Shown here: piece by piece, positions 8,844 through 18,364 of the stretch
How positions within the stretch are numbered: position 1 is the stretch's first letter
How the letters are laid out: every line of letters begins with the position of its first letter
Source: Pseudoxanthomonas sp. PXM03
GTDB lineage: Bacteria; Pseudomonadota; Gammaproteobacteria; Xanthomonadales; Xanthomonadaceae
DNA: 64,000 nt
Assembly (NCBI RefSeq): GCF_014852005.1
Contig: NZ_JACVAU010000003.1
Location: 1 to 64,000 of the forward strand
Direction: 5' to 3'
Notes under the pieces: generated by a model
What the model was told of the DNA's origin: nothing
The model's database searches: none
What the model saw: only the letters and a program-made list of their open reading frames with translations
Position numbers and translations under genes: made by a program

Positions 8844-11545
8844 TGAAGACCGTGAGCCGTCCCCTTTCTGCGTACCGGCGTGTCCGCCCCGGCCTGCGCG
8901 CGCTCGCGCTGTGTGTCTTCGCGCTGGTGGCGCGGCCCGGATGGGCGGCGGACGCAAAGCCCTGGCTCGATACGTCGAAGAGTTTCGAAGCACGCGCGGC
9001 CGCGCTGGTCGGGCAGATGACGCTGGAAGAAAAAGCGGCGCAGATGCAGAACGCCGCGCCTGCCATCGAGCGCCTGGGCGTGCCTGCCTACGACTGGTGG
9101 AATGAAGCGCTGCACGGCGTGGCGCGCGCGGGCCAGGCGACGGTGTTCCCGCAGGCCATCGGCCTGGCCGCGACGTTCGACGTGCCGCTGATGGGCGACG
9201 TGGCCACCACCATCAGCGACGAGGCGCGCGCCAAGCATCACCAGTTCGTGCGCGACGGCTCGCATGGCCGCTATCAGGGCCTAACTTTCTGGTCGCCGAA
9301 CATCAACATATTCCGCGACCCGCGCTGGGGTCGCGGCCAGGAGACCTACGGCGAGGATCCCTACCTGACCGCGCGCATGGGGGTGGCGTTCGTACGCGGC
9401 CTGCAGGGCGACGACCCGACCTATCGCAAGCTGGATGCCACCGCCAAGCACTTCGCCGTGCACAGTGGCCCCGAGGCCGACCGCCATCACTTCGATGCGC
9501 GCCCGAGCCAGCGCGATCTGTATGACACCTACCTGCCTGCCTTCGAGACACTGGTGAAGGAAGGCGACGTGGACGCGGTGATGGGCGCCTACAACCGCGT
9601 CTACGGCGAATCGGCCAGCGCCAGCCGTTTCCTGCTGCGCGACATCCTCCGTCGCGACTGGGGATTCAAGGGGTACGTGGTATCCGACTGCTGGGCGATC
9701 GTGGACATCTGGAAGAACCACAAGATCGTCGCCACCCGCGAGGAAGCCGCGGCGCTGGCGGTCAAGAACGGCACCGAACTGGAATGCGGCGAGGAATACG
9801 CCACGCTGCCCGCCGCGGTGCGCCAGGGACTGATCAGCGAAGCCGAGATCGACGACGCGGTGACCCGGCTGTTCGCGGCGCGGATGCGGCTGGGCATGTT
9901 CGACCCACCGGAACGCGTGCGCTGGGCGCGCATTCCGTATTCGGTCAACCAGGCGCCGGCGCACGATGCGCTGGCACTGAAAGCAGCACAGGCATCGCTG
10001 GTCTTGCTGAAAAACGACGGTACGCTGCCATTGCCGCGCACCCTCAAGCGCATCGCGGTGATCGGCCCGACCGCCGACGACACCATGGCGCTGCTCGGCA
10101 ACTATTACGGCACGCCGGCCGCGCCCGTGACCGTGCTGCAGGGCATCCGTGACGCGGCGAAGGGCATCGAGGTGACGTACGCGCGCGGCGTGGACCTGGT
10201 GGAAGGGCGCGACGATCCGGCAGCGACCCCGTTGATCGAAGCCGCGTTCCTGCGGCCGTCGGCCGTATCCCCCGAGCGCGGCCTGCGCGGCGAGTACTTC
10301 CGCACGCCGGATCTGTCCGGTACGCCGGCCCTGGTGCGCACCGATGCGCAGATCGGCTTCCGCTGGGATCGCGGTTCGCCGACCGACAACCTGCTGGCGC
10401 GCGGCGAGGCGGCGCCGGGGCAGGGCATTCCGAACGATGGTTTCAGCATCCGCTGGAGTGGCCAGCTGTTGCCGCCGGTATCCGGCCGCTACCGGATCGA
10501 AGCGGCCGCGGACGACGGCTACCGCCTGTACGTGGACGGCAAGCGCGTGCTCGACCGCTGGACGAACAGCGACCGCCTGCGCAGCGATGGCGTGGAACTG
10601 GATCTGCAGGCCGGGCGCGCCTACGACCTGCGCCTCGAGTATTACGACGCCGAGCGCGATGCCGGCGTGCGCCTGGCCTGGCGCATGCCGGGCGCGAAGC
10701 CGCCATTCGAGGAAGCACTCGACGTGGCACGCAAGGCGGATGTGGTGGTGTTCGTGGGTGGCCTGACCGGCGACGTGGAAGGCGAGGAGATGACCGTCAA
10801 CTATCCCGGGTTCGCCGGGGGTGATCGCACCGACATGCGCCTGCCGTCGCCGCAACGCGCATTGCTGGAAGCGCTGCATGCCACCGGCAAGCCGGTGGTG
10901 CTGGTGCTGACCGGTGGTTCCGCCCTCGCCGTGGACTGGCCGCAGGCGAATCTGCCCGCGATCCTGATGAGTTGGTATCCCGGGCAGCGCGGCGGAACCG
11001 CCGTGGCGGATGCGCTGTTCGGCAACATCAATCCCGCGGGCCGCCTGCCGGTGACGTTCTACAAGGCCGACGAAACCATGCCCGCGTTCGACGACTACGC
11101 GATGGAAGGCCGGACGTACCGGTACTTCCGCGGCACGCCGCTGTACCCGTTCGGCCATGGTCTGTCCTACACGCGGTTCGACTACAGCGACCTGCAGCTG
11201 GACAAGCGTGTCGTTGCGTCCGATGGGCGCATGACGGTGCAGGTACAGGTGGCCAACACCGGCACCCGCGCCGGCGAGGAAGTCGTGCAGCTGTACGTGC
11301 GTCCCTTGCAGGCCATGCCGGGCGCCGCGCAGCAGGAACTGCGCGGTTTCCAGCGCATCCACCTGAAGCCAGGCGAGCGCCGCACGGTGTCGTTCGAGCT
11401 CGCGGCCGATGCCGCACTGCGGCGCTACGACGAAGCCAGCAAGGCCTACGCCGTGGCACCCGGGCGTTACGAGGTGCGGGTGGGCGCGTCCAGCGCCGAT
11501 CTGCGCGCCAGCGGACAGTTCGACGTAAAGGCGGCCGGCCGATGA
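8840..11545 (+). CDS. Glycoside hydrolase family 3 beta-xylosidase with PA14 insert
   Basis: A 901-residue GH3 exo-glycosidase, with a signal peptide ending near GWAA. Order: catalytic TIM barrel (residues about 30-350, with WWNEALHGVARAG and the nucleophile Asp283 in VVSDCW), a second alpha/beta domain interrupted by a PA14 carbohydrate-binding domain (about 482-617, starting LRGEYF), and a C-terminal fibronectin-III-like domain (about 795-870). The sequence style fits bacterial beta-xylosidases more than beta-glucosidases. It would trim xylobiose and longer xylo-oligomers to xylose. ATG codons at 8840 and 8843 are both possible; a GAGGAG ribosome binding site precedes them. Confidence 0.9.
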   Translation: MMKTVSRPLSAYRRVRPGLRALALCVFALVARPGWAADAKPWLDTSKSFEARAAALVGQMTLEEKAAQMQNAAPAIERLGVPAYDWWNEALHGVARAGQATVFPQAIGLAATFDVPLMGDVATTISDEARAKHHQFVRDGSHGRYQGLTFWSPNINIFRDPRWGRGQETYGEDPYLTARMGVAFVRGLQGDDPTYRKLDATAKHFAVHSGPEADRHHFDARPSQRDLYDTYLPAFETLVKEGDVDAVMGAYNRVYGESASASRFLLRDILRRDWGFKGYVVSDCWAIVDIWKNHKIVATREEAAALAVKNGTELECGEEYATLPAAVRQGLISEAEIDDAVTRLFAARMRLGMFDPPERVRWARIPYSVNQAPAHDALALKAAQASLVLLKNDGTLPLPRTLKRIAVIGPTADDTMALLGNYYGTPAAPVTVLQGIRDAAKGIEVTYARGVDLVEGRDDPAATPLIEAAFLRPSAVSPERGLRGEYFRTPDLSGTPALVRTDAQIGFRWDRGSPTDNLLARGEAAPGQGIPNDGFSIRWSGQLLPPVSGRYRIEAAADDGYRLYVDGKRVLDRWTNSDRLRSDGVELDLQAGRAYDLRLEYYDAERDAGVRLAWRMPGAKPPFEEALDVARKADVVVFVGGLTGDVEGEEMTVNYPGFAGGDRTDMRLPSPQRALLEALHATGKPVVLVLTGGSALAVDWPQANLPAILMSWYPGQRGGTAVADALFGNINPAGRLPVTFYKADETMPAFDDYAMEGRTYRYFRGTPLYPFGHGLSYTRFDYSDLQLDKRVVASDGRMTVQVQVANTGTRAGEEVVQLYVRPLQAMPGAAQQELRGFQRIHLKPGERRTVSFELAADAALRRYDEASKAYAVAPGRYEVRVGASSADLRASGQFDVKAAGR

Positions 11546-11611
11546 CATCCCTTCCATCCTGTGCCCGCGACGCGGCACGTGCACGCCATCGAACACCTTC
11601 GGAAGAACCGC

Positions 11612-13099
11612 ATGTCCAGCCTTGAACAACCGTTGTCGGTCCGGGAGAAAGTGGGTTACAGCCTGGGCGACCTGGCGGCGAACCTGATCTTCCAGACGCT
11701 CATCACTTACCTGGCGTTCTTCTACACCGACGTCTACCAGCTGCCGGCCGCCACCGCCGCCACCATCATCTTCGTGGTGGGCCTGCTGGGGGCGTTCGTC
11801 TTCACGCCGATCATCGGCATCGCCGCCGACCGTACCCGCACCCGCTGGGGCAAGTTCCGTCCCTGGATCCTGTGGACGGCGGTCCCGTTCGGCATCCTGG
11901 CCCTGCTGGCCTTCAGCACGCCGGATCTCGGCGAGCGCGGCAAGATCATCTATGCCCTGACGACCTACAGCCTGCTGGTGCTGGTGTACGCCGCCAACAA
12001 CCTGCCGTATTCGGCGCTGAGTGGCGTGCTGACCGGCAACATGGCACAGCGCAACAGCCTGTCGGCGTACCGGTTCGTGGCGGTGATGGTGGCGCAGTTC
12101 GTCATCCAGGTGCTGCTGCTGCCGCTGGTGCTGATCCTGGGCGACGGCGACAAGGTCAAGGGCTTCGAGAGCGTGATGACCCTGTTCGCGGTCGTCGGCA
12201 CCGTGTTCTTCCTGATCACCTTCTTCACCACGCGCGAGCGCGTCGTTCCGATCGCCACGCAATCCTCCGGCGTGATGCAGGACCTGGCGGACCTGGTGCG
12301 CAACCGGCCGTGGCAGGTCATGCTGGCGCTCACCATTCTGGTGTTCATCAACCTGGCGCTGAAGGGCGGTACGTATGTCTATTACTTCCAGTATTACCTC
12401 AGCGGTCCGGCACTGGCGGCGTTCCTGCAGGACATCGGGTTCAACGGCTTCATCGGCGCGCTCAACGCCACGCTGACCCGTGCCGGCCTGACGGAATTCC
12501 AGTGGCCCAAGGATGCGGCCACGTCGGCGTTCAGCCTGTTCAACGCCAGCGGCATCATCTGCATGATCCTGGGCATCGGACTGTCGCGGCCGTTGGCCGA
12601 CCGCTTCGGCAAGCGTGACGTGTTCGGCGGCGCGCTGTTCGTCTCCACGCTGTTCCTGTTGGTGTTCTACGTCTACCCGCCGACGGCGATTCCTGCTGTG
12701 TTCGTGTCCTTCATGCTGCACGGGTTCTGCTACGGCATCACCATTCCGCTGCTGTGGGCCATGATCGCCGACGTCGCCGATTACTCGGAGTGGAAGAACA
12801 ACCGTCGCGCCACCGCCATCATCTTCTCCGCCATGCTGTGCGGCCTGAAGATCGGATTGAGCATCGGCGGTGCGCTGGTCGCCGGCCTGCTCGCGCATTA
12901 CGGCTACCAGCCCGGCGCGGCGCTGCAATCGCCGCAGACGGTGGACGGCATCCGCCTGACCGTCAGCCTGTTCGCTTCCCTTCCTTTCCTGCTCGCCGTC
13001 GCGCTGCTGCTGGCCTACGAGATCAACAAGAACCTCGAGGCGCGCATCGAACGGGAACTGGCCGAGCGCAGGGCAGGCCAGGCGAGCGTCACGCCCTGA
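11612..13099 (+). CDS. GPH-family MFS transporter (xylo-oligosaccharide symporter, XynP/UidB-like)
   Basis: A 495-residue, 12-helix cation:sugar symporter of the glycoside-pentoside-hexuronide family. Signatures are SVREKVGYSLGDLAANL at the N-terminus, the DRTRTRWGKFRPW loop near residue 75, and WAMIADVADYSEWK in the second half. I chose the ATG at 11612, preceded by GGAAG, over an upstream in-frame codon because the family begins exactly there. Its place between the oligosaccharide-cutting GH3 and GH43 genes suggests uptake of xylo-oligosaccharides or (methyl)glucuronoxylo-oligosaccharides across the inner membrane, complementing the monosaccharide porter at 207. There are 66 bases between the GH3 stop and this start. 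Confidence 0.88.
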   Translation: MSSLEQPLSVREKVGYSLGDLAANLIFQTLITYLAFFYTDVYQLPAATAATIIFVVGLLGAFVFTPIIGIAADRTRTRWGKFRPWILWTAVPFGILALLAFSTPDLGERGKIIYALTTYSLLVLVYAANNLPYSALSGVLTGNMAQRNSLSAYRFVAVMVAQFVIQVLLLPLVLILGDGDKVKGFESVMTLFAVVGTVFFLITFFTTRERVVPIATQSSGVMQDLADLVRNRPWQVMLALTILVFINLALKGGTYVYYFQYYLSGPALAAFLQDIGFNGFIGALNATLTRAGLTEFQWPKDAATSAFSLFNASGIICMILGIGLSRPLADRFGKRDVFGGALFVSTLFLLVFYVYPPTAIPAVFVSFMLHGFCYGITIPLLWAMIADVADYSEWKNNRRATAIIFSAMLCGLKIGLSIGGALVAGLLAHYGYQPGAALQSPQTVDGIRLTVSLFASLPFLLAVALLLAYEINKNLEARIERELAERRAGQASVTP

Positions 13100-13118
13100 T
13101 CCAGGCATTCCAATCTTG

Positions 13119-14150
13119 ATGACAGCCACAGCGATGAACCACGAACCGACGACCGTTGACCTTGACGAACTCGCCAGCCGGGCAGTGTCCGCACCTCTGG
13201 TGACGCATATCTACACGGCGGATCCGTCTGCCCATGTGTTCGAAGGCAAGATATACATTTATCCCTCGCACGACATCGACGCAGGTGCTCCCTTCGACGA
13301 CGAAGGCGGCCATTTCGGCATGGAGGACTACCACGTCCTCTGCATGGATTCACCGGAGGGCGAGGTGACCGATTGCGGCATGGCCTTGCACATACGTGAT
13401 GTGCCCTGGGCGGATCAGCAGATGTGGGCGCCGGATGCCGCCACCAGGGACGGCCGCTACTACTTGTACTTTCCCGCCAAACGCGCCGACGGCCTGTTCC
13501 AGATCGGTGTTGCAACCAGCGATCGCCCTGCGGGTCCGTTCGTGGCCGAGCCTGCACCCATCCCGGGCTGCTATTCCATCGACCCGGCCGCATTCGCCGA
13601 TTCGGATGGCGAGCACTATCTCTACTTCGGCGGCATCTGGGGTGGTCAACTGCAGCGCTACCGCGACAACGCCTACGATCCGGACAACGAAGAGCCTGCA
13701 GACAACCAGCCCGCCCTGGGGCCGCGTGTCGCACGGATCAGCCACGATATGAAAACGCTGGCCGAACCGAGTGCGGAGGTCGTCATTCTCGACGAGTACG
13801 GGCAGCCGCTGCTTTCCGGCGACCATGCGCGCCGCTACTTCGAAGGGCCGTGGGTGCACAAGCGCGAGGGCCGGTACTACCTGTCCTGGTCAACTGGCAA
13901 CACACATCTTCTCTGCTATGCCACGGGAGGCAACCCGTATGGTCCCTTCGTCTACCAGGGCGTCATCCTGAAGCCGGTGGTGGGCTGGACCACGCATCAT
14001 TCCATCTGCGCGTTCGGCGACAGGTGGTATCTGTTCTACCACGATGCAATCCTGTCGGGCGGCGTCACCCATCTGCGCACGGTAAAAATGGTCGAGCTCC
14101 ACCACGACGCGCAGGGACGGATACAGACCATCGACCCTTATGGCGGCTGA
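13119..14150 (+). CDS. Glycoside hydrolase family 43, second copy (cytoplasmic type)
   Basis: A 343-residue GH43 enzyme without a signal peptide, so probably cytoplasmic and acting on imported xylo-oligosaccharides. The catalytic acids are Asp35 in TADPSAHV, Asp155 in SIDPAAF and Glu242 in YFEGPWVHK. It is much shorter than the GH43 at 7077 because it has the beta-propeller only, with no C-terminal sandwich, and is a different subfamily. The start could be TTG at 13116, ATG at 13119 or ATG at 13134; none has a strong ribosome binding site, though translation may be coupled to the transporter stop 17 bases upstream. It overlaps the epimerase gene by 11 bases. Confidence 0.87.
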   Translation: MTATAMNHEPTTVDLDELASRAVSAPLVTHIYTADPSAHVFEGKIYIYPSHDIDAGAPFDDEGGHFGMEDYHVLCMDSPEGEVTDCGMALHIRDVPWADQQMWAPDAATRDGRYYLYFPAKRADGLFQIGVATSDRPAGPFVAEPAPIPGCYSIDPAAFADSDGEHYLYFGGIWGGQLQRYRDNAYDPDNEEPADNQPALGPRVARISHDMKTLAEPSAEVVILDEYGQPLLSGDHARRYFEGPWVHKREGRYYLSWSTGNTHLLCYATGGNPYGPFVYQGVILKPVVGWTTHHSICAFGDRWYLFYHDAILSGGVTHLRTVKMVELHHDAQGRIQTIDPYGG

Positions 14151-14979
14151 CATCCTGCCGAAGGTCCCGCTTGCCGCAGCGGACTCACCGTTGCCGCCGG
14201 GCCACCTGTTGCGCATCGGGAACGGCAACGTCTCCGTTGATCTTGCGCCAGAGGCGGGCGGCCGCATCGCGCAGATCCGGTTCCGCGGTAGCGAACAACT
14301 GATCGGGCCGGACGATGGTTGGCCCGCCATGATCGCGTGGGGCTGTTATCCGATGGTGCCCTGGGCCGGTCGCGTTCGGCACGCACGTTTCCGTTCCGCC
14401 GGCGTCGCGCAGACGCTGGAAGCGAACATGGGCCCGCATGCCATCCACGGGGTAGGGTTCGCACTTCCATGGGAAGTGATCGAACGCACGGCCACCAGTG
14501 CGGTGCTGACGCTGGCACTGCCGCGCGACAGCCGCTGGCCGTATGGCGGAACCGCGAAGCAGTCGATTCACGTTGAATCGGACCGCCTGCGGATGACCCT
14601 GACCGTGGTGGCGGGTGAGCAGGCGATGCCCGTGGTCATGGGCTGGCACCCCTGGTTCCGCAAACCGGAGCGACTGGAGTTCTCGCCCGTGTGCATGTAT
14701 CCCCGCGATGCCGAGGGGATGGCGACGCTGCCCACGGTGCCGGCGATCCCCGGGCCCTGGGATGATTGCTTCCAGAAGGAGGGGGACGTGGTCCTGCGCC
14801 TCGGCGGAAACCGCCTGAAACTGGTGTCGGACTGCACGCACTGGGTGGTGTTCGACGCCATGGCGCACGCCACCTGTGTCGAGCCGCAAAGCGGCCCTCC
14901 CGATGCATTCAACCTCTGCGATGACGTGTTGCCTTCTGGCGGAACGATGGAGCGCAGCTTCACGATGATCTGGACATGA
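14140..14979 (+). CDS. Aldose 1-epimerase (mutarotase family)
   Basis: A 279-residue member of the aldose epimerase/galactose-mutarotase fold. It interconverts alpha and beta anomers of aldoses in the cytoplasm, which speeds use of the beta-xylose released by inverting or retaining xylosidases. Recognisable blocks are AGGRIAQIRF, CYPMVPWAGRVRHARF, HAIHGVGF with the likely active-site His, and GWHPWFRKP. The start ATG lies inside the end of the GH43 gene, so it is the last gene of the coupled run. No terminator is obvious in the 187 bases that follow. Confidence 0.87.
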   Translation: MAADILPKVPLAAADSPLPPGHLLRIGNGNVSVDLAPEAGGRIAQIRFRGSEQLIGPDDGWPAMIAWGCYPMVPWAGRVRHARFRSAGVAQTLEANMGPHAIHGVGFALPWEVIERTATSAVLTLALPRDSRWPYGGTAKQSIHVESDRLRMTLTVVAGEQAMPVVMGWHPWFRKPERLEFSPVCMYPRDAEGMATLPTVPAIPGPWDDCFQKEGDVVLRLGGNRLKLVSDCTHWVVFDAMAHATCVEPQSGPPDAFNLCDDVLPSGGTMERSFTMIWT

Positions 14980-15166
14980 GAACGGGTGGATCGCGTGTCA
15001 TCTTCATCGCGTGATACCCCCTCACGCCCGCGAGCCATTGCCTGCATCGCTGGGGAGAACGGTGATGCCTGAACATGTCGGAGTGGTTGTCCATGGGCCT
15101 TGGCATCGGGTCGATGGCAGCCGTGGAGCGGCTGGCGTCAACCGTTGACCCCGCAGTCATCGCGTT

Positions 15167-17401
15167 TCAATCGCGGATACCAAACACCAGACAACTGCTG
15201 CCACGCCAATGGATCTCGAGGGGCTGACCCGCGTCGGCCGCCTCTTCGTCCGACGGATCCTTGCCGCTGCCCAGGTTGAGCTGGCGATCCGGTTGCTTGC
15301 TCACGCCGAGTGTCACCACAAGACGGCTGCCACTCGCCAGCTTGCGCCCGATCAGCCGTGTGTCCTTCACGGCAAGGCGCTGCGGCACGCCTGCCTGCAG
15401 CAGGCGGCGTTGGCGGCGATCCATTCCGTAGCTGGCGCGCTGAAGCCACCAGGCGAGGTCCAGGTAGTGGCCATCAGCCGTGCGCTCGTACACGCCGATC
15501 ACGACATCGACATCGCGCTTGTTGACGGTGAAGTCGAGCATGCCCTCGAACGGTCCGGCCAGTTCCGTGTCCCGCGGCAAAGGATCTCCGACAAAGACCA
15601 GACCTGCATGCGGATCCAGCTGTGGATTGACCACTGTCGGCGACGGCGTCCAGCTGGCGTCGCTGCGATCGCGGAAGTCAACGCGCTGCGTGGTGACAGC
15701 GCCAGGCTGCTCCTGCAAGGACAGGACACTCGCATCAGGCGTGGCACCGGGCGCCAGGCAGAGTTTCTGCATCCGCGTCGCCATGGTCTCCAATGTGCGG
15801 GCATGACGCCATGCATTGGCGCCCATGACCTGCCAGTTCACGCGGTCGGCCAGCAGTTCCGGCTTCGGCGCGCCCTTGAATACATGATCGAACCACGACA
15901 GCCGCAGTGCCTGCAGATCGATGCGCGCGGCGGCGTCCGGGGTGTAGCCCTGCACGGAGGGTGGGACGCCAGTCTGCATCGTGGTGTGCTCGTAGGGCCC
16001 TATGAGGAGCGTGTGGTCGGCCTCGGGTCGGTGCCGCAGGTGCTCACGGAAATAGTGCAGCACCCCCGCCTGCGCCCCATCGAAGTAGCCGGTCGTCGCC
16101 AGCACGGGAATATCGATGCCGGCAAACTCGTCCTCCTGTGGAATCATCGCCTGCCAGTAGGCATCGTAAGCAGGGTGCTGCAGCCATTCGTTGAACAGCG
16201 GATTCGCACTGCCATCCATCAGTGGGCGTTCCCGGTAGGCCCGGCCGCTCGCGTACCCGGCCCGGTCGAGCGCGGCCCAGCGTGCGGTGTCTCCGTAACG
16301 CGCATCATCCAGCCAGCGGTTCCCCATCGTGTACAAGGGCCACGCGTACATGAAGTTCAGGAAGACGCCGCCTTCCATGGGGATATCGATACCGGGTGCC
16401 GCCGAGGCGGACGTGGCGATCGCCCTCAGCGCTGGCGGCATGTGCTTCAGCGCGGCCCATTGGGCGAAGCTGTTGTAACTTCCGCCGAACATGCCGACGC
16501 GGCCGTCGCTCCATGGCTGCCTGGCGATCCAGTCGATGACCGCAGCCGCATCGGCGCCGTCGTGCCGGAAGGGCGCGATGGTATCGGGGCTTCGACCTTT
16601 GCCCCTGCTGTACGCCACCGCGCCTGCGTAACCATTGGCCGCCATCGTCTTGGCATCGCTCCATGCCACATCGTCGTTGGCGTAGATGGTGAACTGCAGC
16701 AGGGTGGGTAAGGGTGCTGCCTTGGCCGGGCGCACGACAAGGGCCGCAATACGCGCGCCATCCGGTGTCCGGACCAGGAGGTCGCGATCGATCCGGTAGC
16801 GGCGGGCATCGTCCTCCTCCAGCGCTGCATCGAACAGCGGCTGGAACTCGGCATATGCGGCGTGCACCTGATAGGCGCGGACAAGATCGATGGCCTCGAG
16901 CAGCGGCAAACTTCGCCTGCCTGCCGTCTTTGCCAGCGCCGCGTCCAGATCGCCCCGCAGTCTTGCCAGCGACGTGCCGAAGCCGAATTCCGCCTGCAAT
17001 GCCGTGCGGTCGTCCAATGCGCCGAACTGCTGAGCAAACGCCTGGCGCCACGCCTGCGCGAACGGCACCCCACGTGCCTGCAAGACCTTCGCGCGGGCAT
17101 GGATCTCGTACTGGAGATAGATCGGCGGTTGCGGACCCAGATCGTTGCGCAGCGCGCGAAAGGCGTGGATGCTGTCGATCGCCTGCGCGTACTGGCCCGC
17201 GACGAGTTGCAGTCGGAATCTCGTACCGAGATAGCGCGTTGGATCTTCTTCCCGATAGACGCTCATCGCTTCGCGCGCGAGAACGACCATCGCCTGGTCG
17301 ACATCGCCTTCATGCAGATCCGCCGGAACGCGCACCTCGGGTGTCTGTGCGAGAGATGGCAGACATAGCGCCATCAGAAGAAACCCCAGCGTTAGTTTCA
17401 T
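15167..17401 (-). CDS. CocE/NonD-family (peptidase S15-like) hydrolase, secreted
   Basis: A 744-residue protein with a clear signal peptide (hydrophobic stretch ending PSLAQ). Residues about 25-190 form an uncharacterised helical N-terminal part. An alpha/beta-hydrolase domain follows, with the nucleophile elbow FGGSYNS (Ser308), an upstream AYSRGKG segment and a candidate catalytic His in PYEHTTMQTG near residue 470. The C-terminal part is the beta-sandwich of the X-Pro dipeptidyl-peptidase/CocE group (with GPFEGML). The family contains esterases and proline-specific aminopeptidases, so the substrate is unknown. It is transcribed alone, opposite to the xylan genes, and nothing links it to them beyond proximity. 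Confidence 0.8.
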   Translation of the reverse strand: MKLTLGFLLMALCLPSLAQTPEVRVPADLHEGDVDQAMVVLAREAMSVYREEDPTRYLGTRFRLQLVAGQYAQAIDSIHAFRALRNDLGPQPPIYLQYEIHARAKVLQARGVPFAQAWRQAFAQQFGALDDRTALQAEFGFGTSLARLRGDLDAALAKTAGRRSLPLLEAIDLVRAYQVHAAYAEFQPLFDAALEEDDARRYRIDRDLLVRTPDGARIAALVVRPAKAAPLPTLLQFTIYANDDVAWSDAKTMAANGYAGAVAYSRGKGRSPDTIAPFRHDGADAAAVIDWIARQPWSDGRVGMFGGSYNSFAQWAALKHMPPALRAIATSASAAPGIDIPMEGGVFLNFMYAWPLYTMGNRWLDDARYGDTARWAALDRAGYASGRAYRERPLMDGSANPLFNEWLQHPAYDAYWQAMIPQEDEFAGIDIPVLATTGYFDGAQAGVLHYFREHLRHRPEADHTLLIGPYEHTTMQTGVPPSVQGYTPDAAARIDLQALRLSWFDHVFKGAPKPELLADRVNWQVMGANAWRHARTLETMATRMQKLCLAPGATPDASVLSLQEQPGAVTTQRVDFRDRSDASWTPSPTVVNPQLDPHAGLVFVGDPLPRDTELAGPFEGMLDFTVNKRDVDVVIGVYERTADGHYLDLAWWLQRASYGMDRRQRRLLQAGVPQRLAVKDTRLIGRKLASGSRLVVTLGVSKQPDRQLNLGSGKDPSDEEAADAGQPLEIHWRGSSCLVFGIRD

Positions 17402-17656
17402 GTCGATGCGAGACGAGAGTGGCGGAAGGCAGCTTTACACACGTGCGTCATCGCATGGAAGTGACCAATGCCCGTCGTAGCACGCGTAGGACTGGGCGAC
17501 GTAGTGGTAATGCACGGCCCAGTGTCTGCACAGGTATGCCGTGCGCTTGGCGGTGATGGAGCGGGCAGGGCAGTGATGGCCCCGCGCTTTGGCCAGCGCA
17601 TGTGCTATCACTGATCAAGCCTTGGTGGAGGATCGGCCCAAACTGGACGCCGGGCG

Positions 17657-17812
17657 CGGATCGTCTTTCCGATTTATGCATTTACGCTGGCCTACAACAC
17701 CGCACGCCCCGGCGTGGATCTGCTACGTGTGGTCACGTGCCTCGTGATCATCGGCCTGATCGCTCAGCCGTTCCACATGGTCGCGTTTCCTCGCAGGCTA
17801 CTGCATCACTGA
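17657..17812 (+). pseudogene. TraX-like membrane protein fragment
   Basis: An open stretch of 51 codons ending in TGA reads RIVFPIYAFTLAYN, then a segment with VDLLRVVTCLVIIGLIAQP, then PFHMVAF. This matches the pattern of the first transmembrane pair of TraX-family proteins (GRIAFP-x-AF-xx-A followed by an arginine-led helix and an ISQ/IAQ-PF turn). The N-terminus is missing, an in-frame stop lies upstream at 17612, and the remaining two thirds of the family are absent. It is therefore a relic, not a gene. The assignment rests on pattern memory over about 45 residues. Confidence 0.5.
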
Positions 17813-18064
17813 AAGAGCCGCCCAACAATGAGTTCGCTGATCAGCGATTCGTCGCCAAACTGTCCGGTCTTGGCCGTGCACGATTCGCTGCCCGCGCTGT
17901 GGAAATCGAGGCTTGGGCATTAACGACGATGATTGTCAGGCATGTCGTTGAGCACGGTGATCTGGAGGTGATTGTTCGTAGGCTTGTAGGGGCAAAGCCC
18001 TACGGTGAAAGTGACGGGAAGGAGCGGGCTTTTGCCCGGTGCAGCTGCTGAAGTGGTGGGCCAG

Positions 18065-18364
18065 CTAGTCGGCCAGTTCCACAATGATGACTTTGATGCA
18101 TCCCTGCGAAACTTTCGCTTTGGCGTTCCGGGCCCGGGCATTGTCCCGGCGGGCTTCCGCCTCCATTCGCCACATGATCCCGCGCATTCGCTCGGGGCTG
18201 ATTCGCTGCCCGTCCGGTGCCACCAGATATCGGCCGCGCTGTTTTCAGCCCAGCCAGTCCGCTCGCAGTTCGGTGTGGCCATGCACAACGCGGTTGTAGT
18301 GCGCCAGGACGCAGGGGTTCTGTTTCTCACGGTCCTGCCAGCACGGGGGCTGATCCATCAACAT
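18065..18364 (-). pseudogene. Broken small phage-type ORF
   Basis: On the minus strand an ATG at 18364 opens a reading frame that runs 39 codons to an in-frame TGA (18245-18247), resumes with KQRGRYLVAPDGQRI and continues to a TAG (18065-18067). After the TAG the frame reads on as LAHHF. Both stops fall where a Trp would fit (DWLG-W-KQRG and LAD-W-LAHHF), so each looks like a one-base TGG-to-stop change. The layout (W-x-RGR-x-LVAPDGQRI followed by a basic helix) resembles a small protein family I associate with xanthomonad filamentous phages (DUF3653-type). That family link is uncertain; the broken state is directly visible. Confidence 0.5.

Noticed and set aside
9281-13129. Very long open frame on the minus strand (1282 codons) opposite the GH3 and GPH-transporter genes
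   Set aside because: It is antisense to two clearly identified genes, has a His/Arg/Gln-rich shadow composition and no recognisable domain. High G+C codon use creates such frames.
14995-15020. TCGCGTG direct repeat after the epimerase gene as a terminator
   Set aside because: The copies are direct, not inverted, and no T tract follows.
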